Origin: Aeromicrobium stalagmiti
Lineage (GTDB): Bacteria > Actinomycetota > Actinomycetes > Propionibacteriales > Nocardioidaceae
Length of the DNA stretch: 41,872 nucleotides
Reading direction: 5' to 3'
Assembly: GCF_013283745.1 (NCBI RefSeq)
Contig: NZ_JABSTZ010000007.1
Location: 1 to 41,872 of the forward strand
Shown: positions 25,020-32,947 of the stretch, in pieces
Numbering within the stretch: position 1 is the stretch's first letter
How the letters are laid out: each line of letters opens with the position of its first letter
The notes under the pieces: model-generated
The model's input: the letters and a program-made list of their open reading frames with translations, nothing else
Databases searched by the model: none
What the model was told of the DNA's origin: nothing
Position numbers and translations under genes: made by a program

Positions 25020-25053
25020 GCAGAGCAACAGGGCGCGTCGGCGTGGCGTGGAC

Positions 25054-25572
25054 TCAGCCCCGGACGTCGTGGAGGTGGTGGACGACGTCGTGCAGGTAGT
25101 ACTGCGCGAGGGTCTCGACCGTGAAGAACGACCCGTTGCTGCGACGGCCGGTCCGACCGAGCGACTCGGGCGGCACGGCGTCGAGCAGGTCGGCGAAGTC
25201 GCGGGCGGCAGCGACCAGCGCAGGTGCGACGTCGGCGGCCGCCTGCGAGGCGTAGTCGTCGGCGATCGCCGTCTCGTCCTGGTCCCAGTTGTCGAACGCA
25301 GGGTCGTCCTCGGCGAGCATCAGTCGCATCCGCTCGGCGAAGACGCGGTGGACGTCGCGCACGTGGCAGGCGTACTCGACCGGCGACCACGAGCCGGGCG
25401 ACGACCGCTCCCCCGCGTCGGGACGCCCGAGCACGGCCTCCCACCGCGGCAGGTCGGCGCGGACCCGCGAGCCGATCTCGGTCACTGCGACGTCGGCGGC
25501 CACGAAGCCGCACTCCGGGCACCGCTGCTGCAGCACCCAGGTCCAGTCCTTGGTGTCGGGCTCGATCTCCAC
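25054..25572 (-). CDS. DinB family protein
   Basis: The 172-residue protein has a short N-terminal CPECG element and a DinB four-helix bundle with metal ligands in SPVEYACHVRDVH and QYYLHDVVHHLHDV. The family includes bacillithiol- or mycothiol-dependent enzymes and uncharacterised proteins. Its GTG lies 6 nt after a TAGCGT -10 that is shared with the divergent trmB promoter. The final 30 residues are rich in histidine. Confidence 0.85.
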   Translation of the reverse strand: MEIEPDTKDWTWVLQQRCPECGFVAADVAVTEIGSRVRADLPRWEAVLGRPDAGERSSPGSWSPVEYACHVRDVHRVFAERMRLMLAEDDPAFDNWDQDETAIADDYASQAAADVAPALVAAARDFADLLDAVPPESLGRTGRRSNGSFFTVETLAQYYLHDVVHHLHDVRG

Positions 25573-25577
25573 GCAAC

Positions 25578-25584
25578 TACGCTA
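25578..25584. promoter_or_regulatory. Overlapping antiparallel -10 elements
   Basis: In the 18 bp between two divergent start codons, TACGCT (25578-25583, plus strand) lies 7 nt before the trmB GTG. TAGCGT (25584-25579, minus strand) lies 6 nt before the DinB GTG. The two -10 hexamers share five base pairs, so the two leaderless transcripts probably cannot start at the same time. Confidence 0.6.
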
Positions 25585-25590
25585 TCGCGG

Positions 25591-26304
25591 GTGGAACCGT
25601 CGCCCTTTCGCACCGAGCCCGTCTCGTTCACCCGCCGCGGTGGACGCCTGAGCGAACGCCAGCAGGCCGGGTGGGACGCCATGGCCGATGACTACGTCAT
25701 CGAGGTGCCGCGCCACGGCCCCAGCACGTCGGTCGACCCGGCGTACGTGCTCGACGCGCCGTCGGTCTTCGGACGCGTCGCGCCCCTCGTCGTCGAGATC
25801 GGCAGCGGACGCGGCGAGGCGATCGTGCACGCCGCCCAGCAGCACCCGGAGCTCGACTTCCTCGGCCTCGAGGTCTACGTGCCCGGCGTCGCGCAGACCC
25901 TCGTCACGATGCGCCACGAGGGCGTGACCAACGTGCGCCTCGCCGTCGTCAACGCCGCCGAGGCACTGACCACGATGATCCCGGCGGGCTCGGTGCACGA
26001 GCTGCGCATCTGGTTCCCCGACCCGTGGCACAAGAAGCGCCACAACAAGCGCCGGCTCGTCACGCCGCAGTTCGCAGCGCTGGCGGCGCGGGTGCTCGAG
26101 CCCGGCGGCGTGTGGCGCCTGGCGACGGACTGGCAGGACTACGCCGACCAGATGCTCGAGGTGCTGTCGGGGACGGCCGACTTCGACTTCGCCGGCGACT
26201 GGTCCGAGCGCTTCGAGGGACGTCCCCTCACCCGCTTCGAGGGCAAGGGCCTGCGGGTGGAGCGCGAGATTCGCGATCTCCGGGCGGTCCGCCGCACGGC
26301 CTAG
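25591..26304 (+). CDS. trmB: tRNA (guanine-N7-)-methyltransferase TrmB
   Basis: TrmB methylates G46 of tRNA using S-adenosylmethionine. The 237-residue protein has the SAM motif EIGSGRG (69-75) and the TrmB signature FPDPWHKKRHNKRRL. The expected C-terminal GKGLRVEREIRDL segment is present. The GTG at 25591 was chosen from the leaderless promoter; the frame is open upstream without similarity. The stop codon TAG is also part of the -10 of the next gene. Confidence 0.95.
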   Translation: MEPSPFRTEPVSFTRRGGRLSERQQAGWDAMADDYVIEVPRHGPSTSVDPAYVLDAPSVFGRVAPLVVEIGSGRGEAIVHAAQQHPELDFLGLEVYVPGVAQTLVTMRHEGVTNVRLAVVNAAEALTTMIPAGSVHELRIWFPDPWHKKRHNKRRLVTPQFAALAARVLEPGGVWRLATDWQDYADQMLEVLSGTADFDFAGDWSERFEGRPLTRFEGKGLRVEREIRDLRAVRRTA

Positions 26305-26313
26305 GATGGCCAG

Positions 26314-26700
26314 ATGACCGAGACGACCAACGCCGAGAAGCTCCGGATCTCCGACGGGTTCGTGGTCTGGATCGTGGGCACGACCGTCGAGGAGACGTCC
26401 CTGCTCGACCCCATGCCCGAGGGCGCCGAGATGATCGAGGTGCGCGACGAGGACGAGCCCGAGCAGGTCGACGCGGCGATCCTGTTCGCCGACGACCGCG
26501 TCGTCCTGGCCGACAGCTTCGACGAGGTGCTGCCGCAGCTCGGGTCGATCCCCCTGGTCTGGATCTCCTACCCGGTCAGCAGCACCGCCAACATCGGCGA
26601 GGACTCGATCCAGGAGCTCGTGGCCGACTACGGCTGGTACGCCGTGGAGTCCGTCGTGCTCGACGAGACGTGGGCGGCCTTGCGGATCGAGCAGTCCTAG
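26314..26700 (+). CDS. Small acidic protein, possibly DUF3052-like
   Basis: The 128-residue acidic protein has an alpha/beta pattern with QVDAAILFADDRVVLADS and a late NIGEDSIQELVADYGW segment, ending in WAALRIEQS. The arrangement resembles actinobacterial DUF3052 proteins, but I am not certain. No membrane helix, signal peptide or catalytic motif is visible. TAGGAT lies 6 nt before the ATG, overlapping the trmB stop, so the gene has its own leaderless promoter as well as possible read-through from trmB. Confidence 0.7.
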   Translation: MTETTNAEKLRISDGFVVWIVGTTVEETSLLDPMPEGAEMIEVRDEDEPEQVDAAILFADDRVVLADSFDEVLPQLGSIPLVWISYPVSSTANIGEDSIQELVADYGWYAVESVVLDETWAALRIEQS

Positions 26701-26708
26701 GCGCCCGG

Positions 26709-27164
26709 CTACGCGCCGAGCCGGAACCGGGTGACCCAGATGCCGGGCGGCACCTGCTCGTCGGCCTCCCGCGCGAAGCCGAGCTTGGCGTAGAGCGACA
26801 CGGCGGGCGCGTTGTCTCTCCCGGTGGCGACGACGACCTGGCGTCCGGCGGACGCCTCGAGCACGCGGCCGAGCAGGGCACTCGCGATGCCGCGCCGCAT
26901 CGCGGCGGGGCTGACCATGACCTTCGCGACGTCGACGTGGTCGCCGTGGTCGGACCACGCGACGGCTCCCACGAGGTCGACGCCGTCCCACGCGGTGATC
27001 CATCGCCCGCGCCAGGCGCTCAGCTCGCCCTGCCCCTCGTGCAGGGGCGGGATCCGGTCGTCGCCGATCAGCTCGGCCTCCAGCGCATACGACGACCGCT
27101 GCAGCGTCAGGAGCGTGTCCGCGAAGTACGGGTCGCTCGCCGGGTCGGGCGAGGAGAAGATCAT
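26709..27164 (-). CDS. GNAT family N-acetyltransferase
   Basis: The 151-residue GNAT protein has the acetyl-CoA binding motif A around VMVSPAAMRRGIASALLG (Q/R-x-x-G-x-A form) and the terminal motif NAPAVSLYAKLGF. The substrate is unknown. The start at 27164 has a G-rich ribosome binding site (GAGGGG) upstream. It lies downstream of a TetR gene on the same strand and may be its target. Confidence 0.9.
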   Translation of the reverse strand: MIFSSPDPASDPYFADTLLTLQRSSYALEAELIGDDRIPPLHEGQGELSAWRGRWITAWDGVDLVGAVAWSDHGDHVDVAKVMVSPAAMRRGIASALLGRVLEASAGRQVVVATGRDNAPAVSLYAKLGFAREADEQVPPGIWVTRFRLGA

Positions 27165-27213
27165 CGTCGCCCCCCTCTGGTCGGTGGCGCCAGCGTAGTG
27201 CAGCGGGCGTCCG

Positions 27214-27777
27214 TCAGGCGGAGATTCCGGCCACGGTGCGCGCGGTCTCCACGAACGACGGGACGACGACGTCGGGGCCGTCGAGGTAGGACCCGACGAG
27301 CGCGGCGTCACGCAGCAGCACCAACGAGTGCGCGACGCTCTCGGGGGCGGCGATGCCGGCCGCCTTGACGACCTCGACGAGCGTCGCCTCGAACCAGTCA
27401 CGGTGGGTGCGAACGGCGACCCGGACCGGGTGGGCGGCGTCGGGGAACTCAGCCGCGGCGTTGATGAACGGGCAGCCGCGGGTGTGGTGCTGCGAGACGT
27501 CGGCGGCGATCCCCTGGAGCACGAGCTCGAGCAGCTCGGCCGGATCGTCCACGGCGGCGCCGGCCGACGCGAACAACTCTCGCAGCGCGACGTCCTCACT
27601 CTCGAGATAGGCCCGCACGAGCTCGTCCTTGCTCGGGAAGTAGCGGTAGAACGTCGCTCTGGTGACACCTGCCTCGGACACCAGGCGGTCGACGCCGACG
27701 GCGTGGATGCCCTCGCGGTAGAAGATGTCGCCGGCCGTCGCGAGCAGTCGCTCGCGGGCGGTGGACTCCTTCGGCAT
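27214..27777 (-). CDS. TetR-family transcriptional regulator
   Basis: The 187-residue TetR protein has the N-terminal helix-turn-helix with GVDRLVSEAGVTRATFYRYF (split: LVSEAGVTR, ATFYRYFPSKDEL). A C-terminal domain with the HHTRGCPFINAAAEF stretch is found in the TetR_C_33-like group. It diverges from an alpha/beta hydrolase gene, and two near-identical palindromes in the 130-bp gap are its probable operators. GAGGAG precedes the ATG. Confidence 0.93.
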   Translation of the reverse strand: MPKESTARERLLATAGDIFYREGIHAVGVDRLVSEAGVTRATFYRYFPSKDELVRAYLESEDVALRELFASAGAAVDDPAELLELVLQGIAADVSQHHTRGCPFINAAAEFPDAAHPVRVAVRTHRDWFEATLVEVVKAAGIAAPESVAHSLVLLRDAALVGSYLDGPDVVVPSFVETARTVAGISA

Positions 27778-27808
27778 GACACGACTCCTCTCGTATGACC
27801 ACGGTCAC

Positions 27809-27882
27809 AGAATGATCATTCTACTTTTCCCTTGACGCCTGCGCTCGGCGGGGTCTAGGTTCAGGACCAGAACGATCATTCT
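27809..27882. promoter_or_regulatory. Twin TetR operators around the hydrolase promoter
   Basis: AGAATGATCATTCT (27809-27822) is a perfect 14-bp palindrome. AGAACGATCATTCT (27869-27882) is the same with one change, exactly 60 bp away. Both are followed by ACTT. Between them lies TTGACG (27832-27837) and, after 18 bp, TAGGTT (27856-27861), a plausible promoter for the hydrolase. Binding at both sites would block transcription in both directions. Confidence 0.75.
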
Positions 27883-27906
27883 ACTTCAACCTCACAGGAG
27901 CACAGC

Positions 27907-28725
27907 ATGACCGAGAACACCACCCCCTCCACCAGCAAGGGCACCATCGTCCTCGTCCACGGACTGTGGATGACGCCGAAGAGCTGGAACGGCTGGAAGA
28001 CCCGCTTCGAGCAGGCCGGCTACACCGTCGTCGTCCCCGCCTGGCCGGGCGTCAGCGACGACATCATCGGACTCCGCCGGGACTCCTCGGCCCTCGACGG
28101 CCTGAGGATCAGCACCGTCGTCGACCACCTCGCCACCGTCGTCGACGGCATCGTCGCCGAGACCGGCGAGCAGCCCATCATCATGGGGCACTCCTTCGGT
28201 GGCCTGATGACCCAGCTGCTGCTCGACCGCGGCTACGGCAGGGCCGGCATCGCGATCGACTCGGCCCAGTCGGCCGGCGTCCCCGTCCTGCCCCCGAGCG
28301 TCGTCAAGGCCGGCATGCCCGTCCTCGGCAAGCCGTGGACCGTCAACAAGACGGTGCTGCTGAGCGCCAAGCAGTTCCACTACGCGTTCACCAACAGCCT
28401 CTCGATGGAGGAGTCGGAGAAGGTCCGCGAGGAGCTGCAGATCCCCGCACCGGGCAAGCCGCTGTGGCAGGCCGCGCTGCACCTGGCGATGAACACCGGC
28501 GACTCGAAGATCGACTACAAGAAGACCGACCGCGCGCCCCTGCTGTTCGTCGCCGGCACCGCCGACCACATCGTCCCGCCGAAGGTCAACCACAAGAATG
28601 CCAAGGCGTACAAGGCCGGCGTCGTCGAGGTCAAGGAGTTCGAGGGACGCACGCACTACATCGTCGGTCAGGACGGCTGGGAAGAGGTCGCCGACTACTC
28701 GTTGGCCTGGGCCGAGAGCCACTGA
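27907..28725 (+). CDS. Alpha/beta hydrolase
   Basis: The 272-residue hydrolase has the oxyanion motif VHGLWMTP (17-24), the nucleophile elbow GHSFGG (S96), an acid in AGTADHIVPP, and the histidine in GRTHYIVGQ. The lid region (about 115-180) is variable, so the substrate cannot be named. CAGGAG precedes the ATG. It is the likely target of the divergent TetR regulator. Confidence 0.93.
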   Translation: MTENTTPSTSKGTIVLVHGLWMTPKSWNGWKTRFEQAGYTVVVPAWPGVSDDIIGLRRDSSALDGLRISTVVDHLATVVDGIVAETGEQPIIMGHSFGGLMTQLLLDRGYGRAGIAIDSAQSAGVPVLPPSVVKAGMPVLGKPWTVNKTVLLSAKQFHYAFTNSLSMEESEKVREELQIPAPGKPLWQAALHLAMNTGDSKIDYKKTDRAPLLFVAGTADHIVPPKVNHKNAKAYKAGVVEVKEFEGRTHYIVGQDGWEEVADYSLAWAESH

Positions 28726-28730
28726 ACCGG

Positions 28731-29303
28731 TCAGCGCACGCGCGAGTACTCCACGAGCAGCACCCCGGCGTCGAACGCCCGGGTGCTCTCGTGATGCCAG
28801 GCCCGTGGCTGGAACGGACCCTCGAACAGCCGCACGCCCGAGCCCGCCGTGACCGGGTTGATCTTGAGGACGAGCCGGTCGACCTCGTCGGCCAGCGCCG
28901 CCGCCAGGGAGCCTCCCCCGCAGAGCCAGATCGCTCCGCCGTCACGGAACTTGAGGTCACGGACGAACGCGGCCGGGTCGGTCGCCACGATCGTGACGCC
29001 CCGATGGTCCTGCGGCGCCAACGTCGTGGAGAAGACGTAGGTGTCCAGGTGGGCGTACGGATCGGGGATGCCCGCCTCGATCGCGGGCTCGAAGGTCGTC
29101 CGTCCCATGACGGCCGTGTCCCAGCGCGACAGCGACGGCGACGTGCCGAACGCAGCATGGGCGGCAGTCGGCATCCCGTCACCCCAGTCGGCGCACAGCT
29201 GCGCCAGGTAGCCCGGGTCCATCGTGAAGAGGTCGACCTCGTGGTCGGGCCCTGCCACGAACCCGTCCAGCGTCGTCGCGATGAAGTAGACCAGATCTCG
29301 CAC
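28731..29303 (-). CDS. DHFR/RibD C-terminal-like reductase
   Basis: The 190-residue protein matches the dihydrofolate reductase family (RibD_C). It starts LVYFIATTLDGFVAGPD, has MGRTTFEP in the middle, and has IWLCGGGSLAAALAD for NADP binding. Members are called deaminase-reductases, with unknown substrates. The GTG start follows AGGGGG. The gene diverges from a TetR regulator, with an inverted repeat between them. Confidence 0.92.
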   Translation of the reverse strand: MRDLVYFIATTLDGFVAGPDHEVDLFTMDPGYLAQLCADWGDGMPTAAHAAFGTSPSLSRWDTAVMGRTTFEPAIEAGIPDPYAHLDTYVFSTTLAPQDHRGVTIVATDPAAFVRDLKFRDGGAIWLCGGGSLAAALADEVDRLVLKINPVTAGSGVRLFEGPFQPRAWHHESTRAFDAGVLLVEYSRVR

Positions 29304-29344
29304 GGCTGCCCCCTGGGTGTCGACTCGTGGACCTGCAGCAAACT

Positions 29345-29358
29345 ACTACACCTGTAGT
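29345..29358. promoter_or_regulatory. Candidate operator between reductase and TetR genes
   Basis: ACTACA-CC-TGTAGT is a 6-2-6 inverted repeat in the 75-bp divergent promoter. A TAGCCT -10 (29367-29372) follows it, 6 nt before the TetR ATG. A wider GCAGCAA/TTGCTGC pair (29335-29341, 29372-29378) brackets it with a different centre. The inner repeat is the better operator candidate. Confidence 0.5.
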
Positions 29359-29378
29359 GAATGGTCTAGCCTTGCTGC

Positions 29379-29945
29379 ATGGTCGCCAATCCCTCGCGCC
29401 GCACCCACCTCGCAGACGCCGGGCTGCTGGTGCTCGCCGCTGACGGCGCTCGGGGACTGACCCATCGCCAGGTCGACCGGGTCGCCGACGTGCCGGCGGG
29501 CACGACCTCGAACTACTTCCGCACCCGCGACACCTTGCTGGCGGCGCTCGCAGATCGCATCTTCGAGCGGCTTCAGCCGACGGCCGAGCGGCTCGCCGAG
29601 CTCGCGACCCTCACCCCTGACGTCGAGGCGTACGCCGACCACATGGACGACGTCGTCGCACGCGTCACCAGCGAGCCGGGCCTGTGGCTGGCGCTGCTCG
29701 AGCTGCGCCTCGAGGCGACCCGCCGACCCGACCTGCACGAGAGCCTCGGCCGGACCCTCGCCGCCGGTTACGCCGCCGACCTCACCTATCACCGCGACTC
29801 CGGCCTGCCCGGCGGCGACGAGTCGGTCGCACTGCTGCACCACGCGATCGACGGGCTGCTGCTCGACGTCCTCACCCCGTCGATCGCCCCGGGCCGCGAC
29901 ACCGCGTCGACGGTGCGAACCCTCGTCAGACGACTCGTGGGGTGA
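29379..29945 (+). CDS. TetR-family transcriptional regulator
   Basis: The 188-residue protein has a TetR helix-turn-helix with LTHRQVDRVADVPAGTTSNYF and a longer ligand domain. The HTH is of the type with TTSNYFRTRD, common in actinobacterial regulators. A TAGCCT -10 lies 6 nt before the ATG, so translation is leaderless. The divergent DHFR-like reductase gene is the likely target. Confidence 0.9.
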   Translation: MVANPSRRTHLADAGLLVLAADGARGLTHRQVDRVADVPAGTTSNYFRTRDTLLAALADRIFERLQPTAERLAELATLTPDVEAYADHMDDVVARVTSEPGLWLALLELRLEATRRPDLHESLGRTLAAGYAADLTYHRDSGLPGGDESVALLHHAIDGLLLDVLTPSIAPGRDTASTVRTLVRRLVG

Positions 29946-29948
29946 GGA

Positions 29949-32318
29949 TCAGCGGTTCCTCCACTGCGGGGTGCGCTTCTCGGCGAACGCCATGACGCCC
30001 TCGAGCGTGTCCTCGCTGATGAGCAGCTGGTCCATCGCGTCGGTCTCCAGGCGTGCAGCCTCGACCGGGTCGGCAAGACCGCGGGTCTGCTCCATCGCCT
30101 CGAGCGACAGACGCACCGACGTCGGCGAGACGGCCACGATCTCGGCGGCGAGCTCTCGCGCGGCCTCCAGCGCCCCGCCCTTCGGGACGACGCGGGACAC
30201 CAGCCCCAGCCGCAGCGCCTCGTCGGCCGGGATCGACCGACCGGTGAGGATCAGCTCGTGGGCGATCTTCTCGGGAACGGCACGCGGGAGGCGGACCACT
30301 CCACCGGCGGCCGCGAAGAGCCCGACCTTGACCTCCGGGAGGGCGAACCTCGCCGACTCGTCAGCCACCGCGAGGTGACAGGCGAGGACGATCTCGAACC
30401 CACCGCCCATCGCCACTCCGTTGACGGCCGCGATGACGGGCTTGTGCATCTCGCGACGCGACGTGATGCCACCGAATCCGCTGTCGGGGAACCACGGGAA
30501 CCCGCCGCCGGTGGTCGAGGTCGCGGTCAGGTCGTTGCCGGCGCAGAAGGCGTCTTCGCCGGCACCGGTGATGATCGCGGCCCAGAGGTCCGGATCGGCG
30601 AAGTAGGCGTCCAGGACCTGCTCCAGCTCGACGTGCGACTCCGCGTGCAGGGCGTTGCGGACGGCGGGGCGGTCGAGCGTGATCTCCAGGACGCGACCGT
30701 CGCGGCGGACGGAGACGTGCTCGTAGTCGTCGCGCAGGACAGGGGTCGGCCGCGGGAGCAGCTCGTCGGCACGCTCCTGCGTCAGCGTGACCCGGTTGCC
30801 GTAGCCGAACGAGCGCACGAACACCCGTGACCCGAGGGGCTCGGCGTCGCCGGTCAACAGCCCCACGACGTCGTCGTCACCCGGCACCGTCGACGCGAGG
30901 AACCGCGCGCCGTCAGGCTCCAGCCGTCCGACCACGATGCCCGTCATCCCGTGGCGCTCGTGCTTGACGGTGTAGGTCTCGATCGTCGCCCAGCCGTCGG
31001 GGGTCGAGGTCGTGGCAGCGGGCGCGACGGCGTCGAGGCGGGCCTGCAGGGCTGCGGCGTCGGAGGAGGGCCAGGGCCGGGGCGTCGTCGCGTAGACCCC
31101 GGCGGAGTACTTCGACAGGATGCCGCCGTTGGCCCCGACCAGGCCGTACGAGCCGGGGGTCGCACGGACACGGTCGACGATCTCGGCGATCGCGTGCATC
31201 GAGTAGTTGTTGCCGGCTCCGCCGAAGAAGGGCAGACCACCGGTGACCGTGAGCCCCCGCGGGTCGTCCGCCGCGAGGCCCAGGCCGTCGCAGGCCGCCG
31301 AGACCGCGATCGGGTAGCAGCTGTAGAGGTCGAGGTGAGCGAGGTCGTCGCTCGTGATGCCGGCGACCTCGAGTGCGTGCTGCAGCGCGAGGGTCGCTGC
31401 GGGGCTCGCACCGAGATCGGGGCGGTCGATGATCGAGCGCTCGGCGGCGTCGGCGCGACCGTGCACGAAGACCCAGCGGTCCTCCGGCACGCCGAGCCGC
31501 TGCGCGGCGGCCACCGACATCAGCAGCACCGCGGCGGCCTGGTTGACCTGGTCGCGGGCGATCAGGAACTTCGGGAACGGATCGGCGACCATCCGGTTGC
31601 GGTCGGTGACGGTGACCAGCTCGTCGGGCGTCCGCTCGGTCGGCGCGGCCGACAGCGGGTTGGCGGCGGCCACCTGCGTGAACGGGCCGAACAGCTCGCC
31701 CATCGAGCGGGCGTACGCCGCGCGGTCGAGCCCGAGCCTGGCACGGCGCGCGTGCTCCAGCAGGGCGTACTGACTCGTCGCGTCGACGAGGCCGTGGCGG
31801 ACCTGCGGCAGGGTGACGATGCCCCGCAGGCCGTAGCCGCGGTCCTCGACCGTGCCGCCCGGGTCGTCGCTGAAGTCGGGCTTGTCGTCGGCTCCGGCGA
31901 AGTGGCGTGCGGTCGAGATCGCCTCCGACCCGACCAGGAGAACGACCTCGGCCTCACCTCGCGCGATCGTGTCGCCCAGCTCGGACACGAGGTGCTGGGG
32001 CCCCTGCCCCCCGGTCACGTTGAGGATGGCGCGCGCGGGGTCGGCCCCGATGTCGCGGGCGATCGACCGGGCGACGTTGGTCGACCGGCCGAGCGGCGCG
32101 AAGCCGATCGGGGTCGAGATCTCGAACTGCCGGATCGCGGCGATGGTGTCGATCGCGGCGGAGACCCCCGTCCCACCGGAGTCGCCCAGGGCACGCCGGG
32201 CGGCCTCGGCCGCCAGTCCGACCGCCGACAGGCCGCGGTAGTCCGGGTCGTCGACCCGTTCGGCGTGCTGGCCGACACCGACCAGGACGGGCGTGCGGGG
32301 GTCCACGGAGGTGCTCAT
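29949..32318 (-). CDS. Thiolase-like protein fused to enoyl-CoA hydratase
   Basis: A continuous 789-residue reading frame joins two enzymes. Residues 1-415 are a thiolase-like fold of the acetyl-CoA acetyltransferase/TLP1 type. At the usual nucleophile position it reads LNVTGGQGPQ, with no cysteine, as in related TLP1 proteins, so classic thiolase chemistry is doubtful; H375 lies in NNYSMHAIAE. Residues 425-515 fit the extra C-terminal domain of TLP1-like proteins. Residues 530-789 are a crotonase with CAGNDL, GVAMGGGFE (E642) and LPEVKVGL (E662), matching both catalytic glutamates of enoyl-CoA hydratase. It probably acts in acyl-CoA breakdown. It diverges from a TetR gene. Confidence 0.9.
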   Translation of the reverse strand: MSTSVDPRTPVLVGVGQHAERVDDPDYRGLSAVGLAAEAARRALGDSGGTGVSAAIDTIAAIRQFEISTPIGFAPLGRSTNVARSIARDIGADPARAILNVTGGQGPQHLVSELGDTIARGEAEVVLLVGSEAISTARHFAGADDKPDFSDDPGGTVEDRGYGLRGIVTLPQVRHGLVDATSQYALLEHARRARLGLDRAAYARSMGELFGPFTQVAAANPLSAAPTERTPDELVTVTDRNRMVADPFPKFLIARDQVNQAAAVLLMSVAAAQRLGVPEDRWVFVHGRADAAERSIIDRPDLGASPAATLALQHALEVAGITSDDLAHLDLYSCYPIAVSAACDGLGLAADDPRGLTVTGGLPFFGGAGNNYSMHAIAEIVDRVRATPGSYGLVGANGGILSKYSAGVYATTPRPWPSSDAAALQARLDAVAPAATTSTPDGWATIETYTVKHERHGMTGIVVGRLEPDGARFLASTVPGDDDVVGLLTGDAEPLGSRVFVRSFGYGNRVTLTQERADELLPRPTPVLRDDYEHVSVRRDGRVLEITLDRPAVRNALHAESHVELEQVLDAYFADPDLWAAIITGAGEDAFCAGNDLTATSTTGGGFPWFPDSGFGGITSRREMHKPVIAAVNGVAMGGGFEIVLACHLAVADESARFALPEVKVGLFAAAGGVVRLPRAVPEKIAHELILTGRSIPADEALRLGLVSRVVPKGGALEAARELAAEIVAVSPTSVRLSLEAMEQTRGLADPVEAARLETDAMDQLLISEDTLEGVMAFAEKRTPQWRNR

Positions 32319-32328
32319 GGCTCCACTA

Positions 32329-32350
32329 TACTGACGGTCACCGTTCAGTA
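32329..32350. promoter_or_regulatory. Operator of the fusion gene and TetR gene
   Basis: A near-perfect inverted repeat, TACTGACGGT facing ACCGTTCAGTA, lies between the divergent start codons at 32318 and 32365. The arms differ only by one inserted base. It overlaps the region where both promoters must lie and suits binding by the TetR protein encoded beside it. Confidence 0.65.
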
Positions 32351-32364
32351 ATAGGGAGACGAGC

Positions 32365-32946
32365 ATGACGACACGCGCTCCGGGCCGCCCCCGCGACCCC
32401 GAGATGGAGCGACGGGTGCGCGTCGCAGCGTGCCGGGTCTATGGCCGGCACGGCTGGTCGGGCTTCAGCATCGACGCGGTCGCCCGGGAGGCCGGGGTCG
32501 GCAAGGCATCGATCTACCTGCGGTGGAGCCACCGGACGACCCTGCTCGTCGACTCGCTCGTCAGCACGCTCGTCAACGTCGAGGACGTCGACACCGGCTC
32601 GCTGCGCGGCGACCTGCGCGCCCTGGCCGTCCACCACCTCGGCTACTACCTCGGCGACCTCAAGGACGCAGCACTCCGGATGACGACCGAGGCGTCGCTG
32701 ACACCCGAGCTGCGCGAGACGTGGGAGAGCTGGCGGGAGTCGCAGGTGCTCGCGGCGCGCGCGACGGCACGCCGCGGCATCGAGCGCGGCGAGCTGTCGT
32801 CCGACGCGTCGGTGACCCTCCTGCTCGACACCCTGCTCGGCGGGGCGCTGATGCACGCCCTTGTCACCCCGGAGTCGATGGACGCCGGCGCGATCGAGCG
32901 GTTCGCCGACGCCCTCGTGGACTTCGTGCTCGCGGCGGCACGCTGA
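32365..32946 (+). CDS. TetR-family transcriptional regulator
   Basis: The 193-residue TetR protein begins with a basic arm (TTRAPGRPRDPE) and HTH residues FSIDAVAREAGVGKASIYLR. The ligand-binding domain resembles regulators of acyl-CoA and lipid genes, which matches its divergent neighbour. GGGAGA precedes the ATG. It is likely a repressor of the fusion gene through the intergenic inverted repeat. Confidence 0.93.
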   Translation: MTTRAPGRPRDPEMERRVRVAACRVYGRHGWSGFSIDAVAREAGVGKASIYLRWSHRTTLLVDSLVSTLVNVEDVDTGSLRGDLRALAVHHLGYYLGDLKDAALRMTTEASLTPELRETWESWRESQVLAARATARRGIERGELSSDASVTLLLDTLLGGALMHALVTPESMDAGAIERFADALVDFVLAAAR

Positions 32947-32947
32947 C

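Noticed and set aside
24986..25028. Extension of the HAAS protein through the padR region as a 457-residue protein
   Set aside because: The extra N-terminus lies out of frame over padR and has a shadow-like Arg-rich composition; an ATGA overlap gives a clear start at 24647.
30951..32351. 466-codon plus-strand open frame opposite the fusion gene
   Set aside because: It is Gly, Arg, Val and Asp rich without motifs and fully overlaps a gene with clear enzyme signatures.
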